Below, in pieces: positions 8,541 to 18,611 of a DNA stretch of 23,849 nucleotides (its first letter is position 1; every line of letters begins with the position of its first letter). This DNA comes from Saccoglossus kowalevskii (taxonomy: Eukaryota > Hemichordata > Enteropneusta > Harrimaniidae), in contig NW_003111201.1 in assembly GCF_000003605.2 (NCBI RefSeq), forward strand, positions 1 through 23,849. The letters are read 5' to 3'. The notes beneath the pieces are model-generated. The model saw only the letters and a list, made by a program, of their open reading frames with translations. It did not search any database and was not told the origin of the DNA. The translations under genes were made by a program, and so were the position numbers.

Positions 8541-8928
8541 ATTACGACATGCTAAAATTTCGGTAATCGTGTTTTGAAAACAAATACGATAGCACATTAT
8601 CAAATCTCTGCGTTTCAAAAAGGTTATTGACGACTGTTGTTACATAATTTGAAATACAGAGTTTTATTCTAACTATTTTAAGGTCGCATAACTAAGTGCT
8701 TGCAGAATGCAACGTCTATTACCCACAAGATGCTGGTAGTAAAATAAGCCAATAGCGTTCAAGAGTACGCAAAGCATTTTGAGTGACCTACATGCAGATG
8801 ATTCCCACAATGCCATTCGTCGCACTATTCTCACAATTTTACACTCGAGCAACAGCGGACTTCAATATCCAAACGTTGATGCAACCAAATGCCGCCAATG
8901 GTGTTCAACAGACACACAAAATAAAGAC

Positions 8929-9002
8929 TGGCCAATATGGGGATCGAACCCACGACCTTAGCGTTATTAGCACCGCGCTCTAACCAACTGAGGTAACCGG
9001 CC
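8929..9002 (-). tRNA. tRNA-Ile-AAT: tDNA-20, tRNA-Ile(AAT), partly degenerate
   Basis: C68T (G-U), G43A (C27-A43 mismatch) and G10C (D-stem mismatch, A box). It belongs to the tDNA-4/14 lineage but lacks G22T and C60T. Right spacer d-D. Confidence 0.68.
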
Positions 9003-9397
9003 ATTACGTCATGCTAGATTTTCGATCGTCGTATTATGAAAACAACTGCAATAGCACATTATCAAATCTCTGCGTTTCAAACTAGTTATTGACGGCTGTT
9101 GTTACATAATTTGAAATACAGAGTTTTATTCTAACTAGTTCAAGGTCACATAACTAAGTGCTTGCAGAATGCAAAGTCTATTACCCACAAAATGCTGGTA
9201 GTAAAATAAGCCAATAGCGTTCAAGAGAACGCAAAGCATTTTGAGTGACCTACATGCAGATGATTCCCATGATGCCATTCGTCGCACTATTCTCACAATT
9301 TTACATTCAAGCAACATCGGATTTCAAATTTCATTTTCCAAACGTTGATGCAACCGAATGCCGCCAACGGTGTTCAACAGACACACAAAATAAATAC

Positions 9398-9471
9398 TGG
9401 CCAATATGGGGATCGAACCCACGACCTAAGCGTTATTAACATCGCGCTCTAACCAACTGAGCTAACCGGCC
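9398..9471 (-). tRNA. tRNA-Ile-AAT: tDNA-21, tRNA-Ile(AAT) with weak anticodon stem
   Basis: C68T, G43T (C27-U43), G29A (A29-C41) and C32T. Two of five anticodon-stem pairs are lost. A and B boxes are intact. Right spacer a-A. Confidence 0.68.
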
Positions 9472-9865
9472 ATTACGACATGCTAGAATTTCGGTAATCG
9501 TGTTTTGAAAACAAATACGATAGCACATTATTAAATCTGTGTCGTTCGAAGTGGTTATTGAAGGCTGATATTTCGTAATTTGAAATTCGCTGTATTATTT
9601 TAACTAGTTTAAGGACGCATAACTAAGTGCTTGCAGAATGCAACGTCTATTACCCACAAAATGCTGGGAGTAAATTCAGCCAATAGCGTTCAAGAGAACG
9701 CAAAGCATTTTGAGTGACCTACATGCAGATGATTCCCATGATGCCATTCGTCGCACTATTCTCACAATTTTACATTCGAGCAACATCGGATTTCAAATTT
9801 CATTTTCTAAACGTTGATGCAACCGATGCCGCCAATGGTGTTCAACAGACACACAAAATAAAGAC

Positions 9866-9939
9866 TGGCCGATATGGGGATCGAACCCATGACCTCAGCG
9901 TTATTAGCACCGCGCTCTAACCAACTGAGCTAACCGGCC
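9866..9939 (-). tRNA. tRNA-Ile-AAT: tDNA-22, tRNA-Ile(AAT)
   Basis: Only G49A differs, which turns the G49-U65 wobble into A-U, so pairing improves. Right spacer is b-C1. First position of the 1875-bp repeat. Confidence 0.92.
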
Positions 9940-10334
9940 ATTACGTCATGCTAGAATTTCTATAATCGTATTTTGAAAACAAATGCAATAGCACATTATA
10001 AAATTTGTGCGATTCGAAGTGCTTATTGAAGACTGTTGTTTCGTAATTTGAATTTCGCTGTTTTATTCTAACTATTTCAAGGTCGCATAACTAAGTGCTT
10101 GCAGAATGCAACGTCTATTACCCACAAGATGCTGGTAGTAGAATCAGCCAATAGCGTTCAAGAGTACGCAAAGCATTTTGAGTGACCTACATGCAGATGA
10201 TTCCCAAGATGCCATTCGTCGCACCATTCTCACAATTTTACACTAGAGCACCAGCGGATTTTAAATTTCAATATCCAAACGTTGATGCAATCAAATGCCG
10301 CCAATGGTGTTCAACAGACACACAAAATAAAGAC

Positions 10335-10408
10335 TGGCCGATATGGGGATCGAACCCATGACCTCAGCGTTATTAGCACCGCGCTCTAAACAAATGAGCT
10401 AACTGGCC
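10335..10408 (-). tRNA. tRNA-Ile-AAT: tDNA-23, tRNA-Ile(AAT), D loop altered
   Basis: G49A (neutral), G15T and G19T in the D loop, and G5A (A5-C68 mismatch). Loss of G19 removes the G19-C56 contact. The D-loop pair is shared with tDNA-28, 38, 40, 46 and 52. Right spacer b-B. Confidence 0.68.
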
Positions 10409-10803
10409 ATTACGTCATGCTAGAATTTCTATAATCATATTTTGAAAATAAATGCAATAGCACATTATCAAATCTCTGCGTTTCAAAAAGGTGATTGACG
10501 ACTGTTGTTACATAATTTGAAATACAGAGTTTTATTCTAACTATTTTAAGGTCGCATAACTAAGTGCTTGCAGAATGCAACGTCTCTTACCCACAAGATG
10601 CTGGTAGTAATATCAGCCAATAGCGTTCAAGAGTACGCAAAGCATTTTGAGTGACCTACATGCAGATGATTCCCACGATGCCATTCGTCGCACCACTCTC
10701 ACAATATTACACTCGAGCAACAGCGTATTTTTAATTTCAATATCCAAACGTTGATGCAATCAAATGCCGCCAATGGTGTTCAACAGACACACAAAATAAA
10801 GAC

Positions 10804-10877
10804 AGGCCGATATGGGGATCGAACCAACGACCTCAGCGTTATTAGCACCGCGCTCTAACCAACTGAGCTAACCGGCC
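10804..10877 (-). tRNA. tRNA-Ile-AAT: tDNA-24, tRNA-Ile(AAT) with altered discriminator
   Basis: The discriminator is T instead of A73, and G51T breaks a T-stem pair. tDNA-43, 8744 bp to the right, has both changes. A73 is a general identity element for IleRS, so charging is doubtful. Right spacer a-A. Confidence 0.72.
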
Positions 10878-11272
10878 ATTACGACATGCTACAATTTCGG
10901 TAATCGTGTTTTGAAAACAAATACGATAGCACATTATTAAATCTGTGTCGTTCGAAGTGGTTATTGAAGGCTGATATTTCGTAATTTGAAATTCGCTGTA
11001 TTATTGTAACTAGTTTAAGGACGCATAACTAAGTGCTTGCAGAATGCAACGTCTATTACCCACAAGATGCTGGTAGTAGAATCAGCCAATAGCGTTCAAG
11101 AGTACGCAAAGCGTTTTGAGTGACCTACATGCAGATGATTTCCACGATGCCATTCGTCGCACCATTTTCACAATTTTACACTCGAGCAACAGCGTATTTT
11201 AATTTTCAATATCCAAACGTTGATGCAATCAAATGCCGCCACTGGTGTTCAACAGACACACAAAATAAAGAC

Positions 11273-11346
11273 TGGCCGATATGGGGATCGAACCCACGAC
11301 CTCAGCGTTATTAGCACCGCGCTCTAACCAACTGAGCTAACCGGCC
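11273..11346 (-). tRNA. tRNA-Ile-AAT: tDNA-25, tRNA-Ile(AAT), exact consensus
   Basis: All 74 bases match the consensus and TTTT is present. Right spacer a-A. Fourth position of the first 1875-bp repeat copy. Confidence 0.96.
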
Positions 11347-11740
11347 ATTACGACATGCTAAAATTTCGGTAATCGTGTTTTGAAAACAAATACGATAGCA
11401 CATTATTAAATCTGTGTCGTTCGAAGTGGTTATTGAAGGCTGATATTTCGTAATTTGAAATTCGCTGTATTATTGTAACTAGTTTAAGGACGCATAACTA
11501 AGTGCTTGCAGAATGCAACGTCTATTACCCACAAGATGCTGGTAGTAGAATCAGCCAATAGCGTTCAAGAGTACGCAAAGCATTTTGAGTGACCTACATG
11601 CAGATGATTCCCATGATGCCATTCGTCGCACTATTCTCACAATTTTACATTCGAGCAACATCGGATTTCAAATTTCATTTTCTAAACGTTGATGCAACCG
11701 ATGCCGCCAATGGTGTTCAACAGACACACAAAATAAAGAC

Positions 11741-11814
11741 TGGCCGATATGGGGATCGAACCCACGACCTCAGCGTTATTAGCACCGCGCTCTAACCAAC
11801 TGAGCTAACCGGCC
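11741..11814 (-). tRNA. tRNA-Ile-AAT: tDNA-26, tRNA-Ile(AAT), exact consensus
   Basis: Matches the consensus throughout; equivalent of tDNA-22 without its G49A. Right spacer b-C1. Confidence 0.96.
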
Positions 11815-12209
11815 ATTACGTCATGCTAGAATTTCTATAATCGTATTTTGAAAACAAATGCAATAGCACATTATAAAATTTGTGCGATTCGAAGTGCTTA
11901 TTGAAGACTGTTGTTTCGTAATTTGAATTTCGCTGTTTTATTCTAACTATTTCAAGGTCGCATAACTAAGTGCTTGCAGAATGCAACGTCTATTACCCAC
12001 AAGATGCTGGTAGTAGAATCAGCCAATAGCGTTCAAGAGTACGCAAAGCATTTTGAGTGACCTACATGCAGATGATTCCCAAGATGCCATTCGTCGCACC
12101 ATTCTCACAATTTTACACTAGAGCACCAGCGGATTTTAAATTTCAATATCCAAACGTTGATGCAATCAAATGCCGCCAATGGTGTTCAACAGACACACAA
12201 AATAAAGAC

Positions 12210-12283
12210 TGGCCGATATGGGGATCGAACCCACGCCCTCAGCGTTATTATCACCGCGCTCTAACCAACTGAGCTAACCGGCC
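12210..12283 (-). tRNA. tRNA-Ile-AAT: tDNA-27, tRNA-Ile(AAT)
   Basis: T47G in the variable loop and C32A in the anticodon loop; all stems are intact and AAT is kept. tDNA-31 is identical at +1875. Right spacer b-B. Confidence 0.88.
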
Positions 12284-12678
12284 ATTACCTCATGCTAGAA
12301 TTTCTATAATCGTATTTTGAAAACAAATGCAATAGCACATTATCAAATCTCTGCGTTTCAAAAAGGTTATTGACGACTGTTGTTACATAATTTGAAATAC
12401 AGAGTTTTATTCTAACTATTTTAAGGTCGCATAACTAAGTGCTTGCAGAATGCAACGTCTATTACCCACAAGATGCTGGTAGTAGAATCAGCCAATAGCG
12501 TTCAAGAGTACGCAAAGCATTTTGAGTGACCTACATGCAGATGATTCCCACGATGCCATTCGTCGCACCACTCTCACAATATTACACTCGAGCAACAGCG
12601 TATTTTTAATTTCAATATCCAAACGTTGATGCAATCAAATGCCGCCAATGGTGTTCAACAGATCCGCAAAATAAAGAC

Positions 12679-12752
12679 TGGCCGATATGGGGATCGAACC
12701 CACGACGTCAGCGTTATTAGCAGCGCGCTCTAAACAAATGAGCTAACCGGCC
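12679..12752 (-). tRNA. tDNA-28, degenerate tRNA-Ile(AAT)
   Basis: G15T and G19T in the D loop, G29C (C29-C41 mismatch) and G45C. Same haplotype as tDNA-52, and near-identical to 38 and 40, including the flanking marker agatccgcaaaat on the 3' side and ccgttacgtc on the 5' side. Right spacer a-A here but a-C2 in the others. Confidence 0.62.
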
Positions 12753-13147
12753 GTTACGTCATGCTATAATTTCGGTAATCGTGTTTTGAAAACAAATACG
12801 ATAGCACATTATTAAATCTGTGTCGTTCGAAGTGGTTATTGAAGGCTGATATTTCGTAATTTGAAATTCGCTGTATTATTGTAACTAGTTTAAGGACGCA
12901 TAACTAAGTGCTTGCAGAATGCAACGTCTATTACCCACAAGATGCTGGTAGTAGAATCAGCCAATAGCGTTCAAGAGTACGCAAAGCATTTTGAGTGACC
13001 TACATGCAGATGATTTCCACGATGCCATTCGTCGCACCATTCTCACAATTTTACACTCGAGCAACAGCGTATTTTAAATTTCAATATCCAAACGTTGATG
13101 CAATCAAATGCCGCCACTGGTGTTCAACAGACACGCAAAATAAAGAC

Positions 13148-13221
13148 TTGCCGATATGGGGATCGAACCCACGACCTCAGCGTTATTAGCACCGCGCTCT
13201 AACCAACTGAGCTAACCGGCC
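13148..13221 (-). tRNA. tRNA-Ile-AAT: tDNA-29, tRNA-Ile(AAT), last acceptor pair lost
   Basis: Only C72A differs, leaving G1-A72 unpaired at the acceptor end. tDNA-48 has the same change. Right spacer a-A. Confidence 0.82.
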
Positions 13222-13615
13222 ATTACGACATGCTAAAATTTCGGTAATCGTGCTTTGAAAACAAATACGATAGCACATTATTAAATCTGTGTCGTTCGAA
13301 GTGGTTATTGAAGGCTGATATTTCGTAATTTGAAATTCGCTGTATTATTTTAACTAGTTTAAGGACGCATAACTAAGTGCTTGCAGAATGCAACGTCTAT
13401 TACCCACAAAATGCTGGGAGTAAATTCAGCCAATAGCGTTCAAGAGAACGCAAAGCATTTTGAGTGACCTACATGCAGATGATTCCCATGATGCCATTCG
13501 TCGCACTATTCTCACAATTTTACATTCGAGCAACATCGGATTTCAAATTTCATTTTCTAAACGTTGATGCAACCGATGCCGCCAATGGTGTTCAACAGAC
13601 ACACAAAATAAAGAC

Positions 13616-13689
13616 TGGCCGATATGGGGATCGAACCCACGACCTCAGCGTTATTAGCACCGCGCTCTAACCAACTGAGCTAACCGGCC
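13616..13689 (-). tRNA. tRNA-Ile-AAT: tDNA-30, tRNA-Ile(AAT), exact consensus
   Basis: Matches the consensus throughout. First gene of the third 1875-bp repeat copy. Right spacer b-C1. Confidence 0.96.
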
Positions 13690-14084
13690 ATTACGTCATG
13701 CTAGAATTTCTATAATCGTATTTTGAAAACAAATGCAATAGCACATTATAAAATTTGTGCGATTCGAAGTGCTTATTGAAGACTGTTGTTTCGTAATTTG
13801 AATTTCGCTGTTTTATTCTAACTATTTCAAGGTCGCATAACTAAGTGCTTGCAGAATGCAACGTCTATTACCCACAAGATGCTGGTAGTAGAATCAGCCA
13901 ATAGCGTTCAAGTGTACGCAAAGCATTTTGAGTGACCTACATGCAGATGATTCCCAAGATGCCATTCGTCGCACCATTCTCACAATTTTACACTAGAGCA
14001 ACAGCGGATTTTAAATTTCAATATCCAAACGTTGATGCAATCAAATGCCGCCAATGGTGTTCAACAGACACACAAAATAAAGAC

Positions 14085-14158
14085 TGGCCGATATGGGGAT
14101 CGAACCCACGCCCTCAGCGTTATTATCACCGCGCTCTAACCAACTGAGCTAACCGGCC
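14085..14158 (-). tRNA. tRNA-Ile-AAT: tDNA-31, tRNA-Ile(AAT)
   Basis: T47G and C32A as in tDNA-27; stems intact. Right spacer b-B. Confidence 0.88.
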
Positions 14159-14553
14159 ATTACGTCATGCTAGAATTTCTATAATCGTATTTTGAAAACA
14201 AATGCAATAGCACATTATCAAATCTCTGCGTTTCAAAAAGGTTATTGACGACTGTTGTTACATAATTTGAAATACGGAGTTTTATTCTAACTATTTTAAG
14301 GTCGCATAACTAAGTGCTTGCAGAATGCAACGTCTATTACCCACAAGATGCTGGTAGTAGAATCAGCCAATAGCGTTCAAGAGTACGCAAAGCATTTTGA
14401 GTGACCTACATGCAGATGATTCCCACGATGCCATTCGTCGCACCACTCTCACAATATTACACTCGAGCAACAGCGTATTTTTAATTTCAATATCCAAACG
14501 TTGATGCAATCAAATGCCGCCAATGGTGTTCAACAGACACACAAAATAAAGAC

Positions 14554-14627
14554 TGGCCGATATGGGGATCGAACCTACGACCTCAGCGTTATTAGCACCG
14601 CGCTCTAACCAACTGAGCTAACCGGCC
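14554..14627 (-). tRNA. tRNA-Ile-AAT: tDNA-32, tRNA-Ile(AAT) with T-stem mismatch
   Basis: Only G51A differs, giving A51-C63 in the T stem. Right spacer b-B with the rarer cattagcaaatctc form shared with tDNA-34 and 42. Confidence 0.8.
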
Positions 14628-15020
14628 ATTACAACATGCTAGAATTTCTATAATCGTATTTTGAAAACAAATGCAATAGCACATTAGCAAATCTCTGCGT
14701 TTCAAAATTGTTATTGACGACTGTTGTTACATAATTTGAAATACAGAGTTTTATTCTAACTATTTTAAGGTCGCATAACTAAGTGCTTGCAGAATGCAAC
14801 GTCTATTACCCACAAGATGCTGGTAGTAGAATCAGCCAATAGCGTTCAAGAGTACGCAAAGCATTTTGAGTGACCTACATGCAGATGATTCCCACGATGC
14901 CATTCGTCGCACCATTCTCACATTTTACACTCGAGCAACAGCGGATTTCCAATTTCATTATCCAAACGTTGATGCAACCAAATGCGCAAATGGTGTTCAA
15001 CAGACACATAAAATAAAGAC

Positions 15021-15094
15021 TGGCCGATATGGGGATCGAACCCACGACCTCAGCGTTATTAGCACCACGTTCTAACCAACTGAGTTAACCGGCC
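15021..15094 (-). tRNA. tDNA-33, degenerate tRNA-Ile(AAT)
   Basis: G10A and G24A break two D-stem pairs and alter the A box; C27T leaves U27-G43. T arm, acceptor and AAT are intact. Right spacer b-D. Confidence 0.62.
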
Positions 15095-15488
15095 ATTACG
15101 TCATGCTAGAATTTCGATAATCGTATTTTGAAAACAAATGCAATAGCACATTATCAAATCTCTGCGTTTCAAACTAGTTATTGACGGCTGTTGTTATATA
15201 TTTGAAATACAGAGTTTTATTCTAACTAGCTCAAGGTCGCATAACTCAGTGCTTGCAGAATGCAACTTCTATTAACCACAAGATGCTGGTAGTAAAGTCA
15301 GCCAATTGCGTTCAAGAGAACGCAAAGCATTTTGAGTGACCTACATGCAGATGATTCCCACAACGCCATTCGTCGCACTATTCTCACAATTTTACACTCG
15401 AGCAACAGCGTATTTTTAATTTCAATATCCAAACGTTGATGCAATCAAATTCCGCCAATGGTGTTCAACAGACACACAAAATAAAGAC

Positions 15489-15562
15489 TGGCCGATATGG
15501 GGATCGAACCAACAACCTCAGCGTTATTAGCACCGCGCTCTAACCAACTGAGCTAACCGGCC
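15489..15562 (-). tRNA. tRNA-Ile-AAT: tDNA-34, tRNA-Ile(AAT) with T-stem mismatch
   Basis: G51T (T-stem mismatch) and C48T in the variable loop. Remainder as consensus. Right spacer b-B. Confidence 0.78.
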
Positions 15563-15860
15563 ATTACAACATGCTAGAATTTCTATAATCGTATTTTGAA
15601 AACAAATGCAATAGCACATTAGCAAATCTCTGCGTTTCAAAATTGTTATTGACGACTGTTGTTACATAATTTGAAATACAGAGTTTTATTCTAACTATTT
15701 TAAGGTCGCATAACTAAGTGCTTGCAGAATGCAACGTCTATTACCCACGAGATGCTGGTAGTAGAATCAGCCAATAGCGTTCAAGAGTACGCAAAGCATT
15801 TTGAGTGACCTACATGCAGATGATTCCCACGATGCCATTCGTCTCACAATTCTCACAATC

Positions 15861-15872
15861 AGCTAACCGGTC
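15861..15872 (-). pseudogene. tDNA-35, 12-bp remnant of a tRNA-Ile gene
   Basis: Only the first 12 tRNA bases survive (with C2A). A deletion of about 160 bp joins the spacer motif ctcacaat directly to this stub, removing the anticodon, T arm, terminator and 3' flank. The 5' flank to the right is present as a diverged a-C type spacer, unlike its neighbours. Confidence 0.85.
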
Positions 15873-16267
15873 ATTACGTCATGCTAAAATTTCGGTAATC
15901 GTGTTTTGAAAACAAATACAATAGCACAATATAAAAGCTGTGCGTTTCGAAGTGGTTCGTGAAGGCTGTTGTTTACTAATTTGAAATTCACTGTTTTATT
16001 CTAACTATTTTAAGGTCGTATAACTAAGTGCTTGCAGAATGCAACGTTTATTACCCACAAGATGCTGGTACTAAAGTCCGCTAATAGCATTCAAGAGAAC
16101 GCAAAGCATTTTGAGTGACCTACATGCAGATGATTCCCTCAATGCCATTCGTCGCACTATTCTCACAATTTTGCATTCGAGCAACAGCGGATTTCAAATT
16201 TCATTTTCCAAACTTTGATGCAACCGAATGCCGCCATTGGTTTTCAAAAGATACACAAAATAAAGAC

Positions 16268-16340
16268 TGGCCATATGGGGATCGAACACACGACCTCAGC
16301 GTTATTAGCACCGCGCTCTAACCAACTGAGCTAACCGGCC
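16268..16340 (-). pseudogene. tDNA-36, tRNA-Ile(AAT) with acceptor deletion
   Basis: 73 bp: one base is missing from the 3' acceptor strand (ggccatatgg in place of ggccgatatgg), so the acceptor stem cannot pair in full register. G52T breaks a T-stem pair in the B box. Anticodon arm and D arm are intact. Right spacer a-A. Confidence 0.7.
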
Positions 16341-16735
16341 ATTACGACATGCTAAAATTTCGATAATCGTGTTTTGAAAACAAATAGGATAGCACATTAT
16401 TAAATCTGTCTCGTTCGAAGTGGTTATTGAAGGCTGATATTTCGTAATTTGAAATTCGCTGTATTATTTTAACTAGTTTAAGGACGCATAACTAAGTGCT
16501 TGCAGAATGCAACGTCTGTTACCCACAAGATGCTGGTAGTAAAATAAGCCAATAGCGTTCAAGATTACGCAAAGCATTTTGAGTAACCTACATGCAGATG
16601 ATTCCCACAAGGCCATTCGTCGCACAATTCTCACAATTTTACACTCAAGCAACAGCGGATTTTAAATTTCAATATCCAAACGTTGATGCAACCAAATGCC
16701 GCCAATGGTGTTCAACAGACACACAAAATAAAGAC

Positions 16736-16809
16736 TGGCCGATATGGGGATCGAACCCACGACCTCAGCGTTATTAGCACCGCGCTCTAACCAACTGAGC
16801 TAACCGGCC
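16736..16809 (-). tRNA. tRNA-Ile-AAT: tDNA-37, tRNA-Ile(AAT), exact consensus
   Basis: Matches the consensus throughout. Right spacer b-B. Start of the 938-bp dimer block. Confidence 0.96.
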
Positions 16810-17204
16810 ATTACGTCATGCTCGAATTTCTATAATCGTATTTTGAAAACAAATGCAATAGCACATTATCAAATCTCTGCGTTTCAAAAAGGTTATTGAC
16901 GACTGTTGTTACATAATTTGAAATACAGAGTTTTATTTTAACTATTTTAAGGTCGCATAACTAAGTGCTGGCAGAATGCAACGTCTATTACCCACAAGAT
17001 GCTGGTAGTAAAGTAAGCCAATAGCGTTCAAGAGTACGCAAAGCATTTTGAGTGACCTACATGCAGATAATTCCCACAACGCCATTCGTTGCACTATTAT
17101 CACAATTTTACATTCAAGCAACAGCGGATTTCAAATTTCATTTTCCAAACGTTGATGCAACCGAATGCCGCCAATGGTGTTCAACAGATCCGCAAAATAA
17201 AGAC

Positions 17205-17278
17205 TGGCCGATATGGGGATCGAACCCACGACCTCAGCGTTATTAGCAGCGCGCTCTAAACAAATGAGCTAACCGGCC
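17205..17278 (-). tRNA. tDNA-38, degenerate tRNA-Ile(AAT)
   Basis: G15T, G19T and G29C, with the linked agatccgcaaaat 3' flank. Loss of G19 and a C29-C41 mismatch argue against a stable tRNA. Identical to tDNA-40. Right spacer a-C2. Confidence 0.62.
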
Positions 17279-17673
17279 GTTACGTCATGCTATAATATCG
17301 GTAATCGTGTTTTGAAAACAAATACAAGAGCATATTATTAAATCTGTGCTGTTCGAAGTGGTTATTGAAGGCTGTTGTTTTGTAATTTAAAATTCGCTGT
17401 TTCATTCTAACTATTTTAAGGTCGCATAACTAAGTGCTTGGAGAATGCAACGTCTATTACCCACAAGATGCTGGTAGTAAAAGCAGCCAATAGCGTTCAA
17501 GAGAACGCAAAGCATTTTGAGTGACCTACATGCAGATGATTCCCACGATGCCATTCGTCGCACCATTCTCACAATTTTACACTAGAGCAACAGCGGATTT
17601 TAAATTTCAATATCCAAACGTTTATGCAATCAAATGCCGCCAATGGTGTTCAACAGACACACAAAATAAAGAC

Positions 17674-17747
17674 TGGCCGATATGGGGATCGAACCCACGC
17701 CCTCAGCGTTATTAGCACCGCGCTCTAACCAACTGAGCTAACCGGCC
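17674..17747 (-). tRNA. tRNA-Ile-AAT: tDNA-39, tRNA-Ile(AAT)
   Basis: Only T47G in the variable loop differs; all stems and loops are sound. Same as tDNA-45. Right spacer b-B. Confidence 0.92.
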
Positions 17748-18142
17748 ATTACGTCATGCTAGAATTTCTATAATCGTATTTTGAAAACAAATGCAATAGC
17801 ACATTATCAAATCTCTGCGTTTCAAAAAGGTTATTGACGACTGTTGTTACATAATTTGAAATACAGAGTTTTATTCTAACTATTTTAAGGTCGCATAACT
17901 AAGTGCTTGCAGAATGCAACGTCTATTACCCACAAGATGCTGGTAGTAAAATAAGCCAATAGCGTTCAAGAGAACGCAAAGCATTTTGAGTGACCAACAT
18001 GCAGATGATTCCCACGATGCCATTCGTCGCACTATTCTCACAATTTTACATTCGAGCAACAGCGGATTTCAAATTTCATTTTCCAAACGTTGATGCAACC
18101 GAATGCCGCCAATGGTGTTCAACAGATCCGCAAAATAAAGAC

Positions 18143-18216
18143 TGGCCGATATGGGGATCGAACCCACGACCTCAGCGTTATTAGCAGCGCGCTCTAAACA
18201 AATGAGCTAACCGGCC
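18143..18216 (-). tRNA. tDNA-40, degenerate tRNA-Ile(AAT)
   Basis: Same G15T, G19T, G29C set as tDNA-38, 938 bp away. Right spacer a-C2. Confidence 0.62.
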
Positions 18217-18287
18217 GTTACGTCATGCTATAATTTCGGTAATCGTGTTTTGAAAACAAATACAATAACATATTATTAAATCTGTGC

Positions 18288-18297
18288 GGTTCGAAGT
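18288..18297 (+). other. B-box-like motif in C2 spacer, opposite strand
   Basis: GGTTCGAAGT matches the first eight bases of a canonical B box (GGTTCGANTCC). It is on the plus strand, inside the 5' flank of tDNA-40, and recurs at the same place in the spacer after tDNA-52. Most A, C and C1 spacers keep a TTCGAAGTG core. No A box or cloverleaf accompanies it, so it is at most an isolated TFIIIC site. Confidence 0.25.
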
Positions 18298-18605
18298 GGT
18301 TATTGAAGGCTGTTGTTTTGTAATTTAAAATTCGCTGTTTCATTCTAACTATTTTAAGGTCGCATAACTAAGTGCTTGGAGAATGCAACGTCTATTACCC
18401 ACAAGATGCTGGTAGTAAAATCAGCCAATAGCGTTCAAGAGAACGCAAAGCATTTTGAGTGACCTACATGCAGATGATTCCCACGATGCCATTCGTCGCA
18501 CCATTCTCACAATTTTACACTAGAGCAACAGCGGATTTTAAATTTCAATATCCAAACGTTGATGCAATCAAATGCCGCCAATGGTGTTCAACAGACACAC
18601 AAAAT

Positions 18606-18610
18606 AAAAA
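18606..18610 (-). terminator. Second, longer T-run next to tDNA-41
   Basis: The trailer of tDNA-41 has TTTTT starting 2 nt after A73, in addition to the usual TTTT at 18601-18604. Expected to end transcription almost at the mature 3' end. Confidence 0.7.
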
Positions 18611-18611
18611 C

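Larger units (their letters stand above)
9472..14627. repeat. Four-unit higher-order repeat, 1875-bp period
   Basis: tDNA-22/23/24 start at 9866, 10335 and 10804; 26/27/28 and 30/31/32 follow at exactly +1875 and +3750. tDNA-25 and 29 are also 1875 apart. The spacer order C1, B, A, A repeats in copies one and two. Copy three follows C1, B and then departs to B after tDNA-32. The unit at 9472-9939 matches 13222-13689 closely, down to the acaaaatgctgggagtaaattcag variant, and again matches 21967-22434. Confidence 0.85.
16736..18611. repeat. Two-unit higher-order repeat, 938-bp period
   Basis: tDNA-37/38 and 39/40 are spaced by exactly 938 bp, with spacer order B, C2, B, C2. In each dimer the first tRNA is sound and the second carries the G15T/G19T/G29C damage. 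A third copy, tDNA-45/46 (20486, 20955), lies 2812 bp, or six units, to the right of 39/40. Confidence 0.82.
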
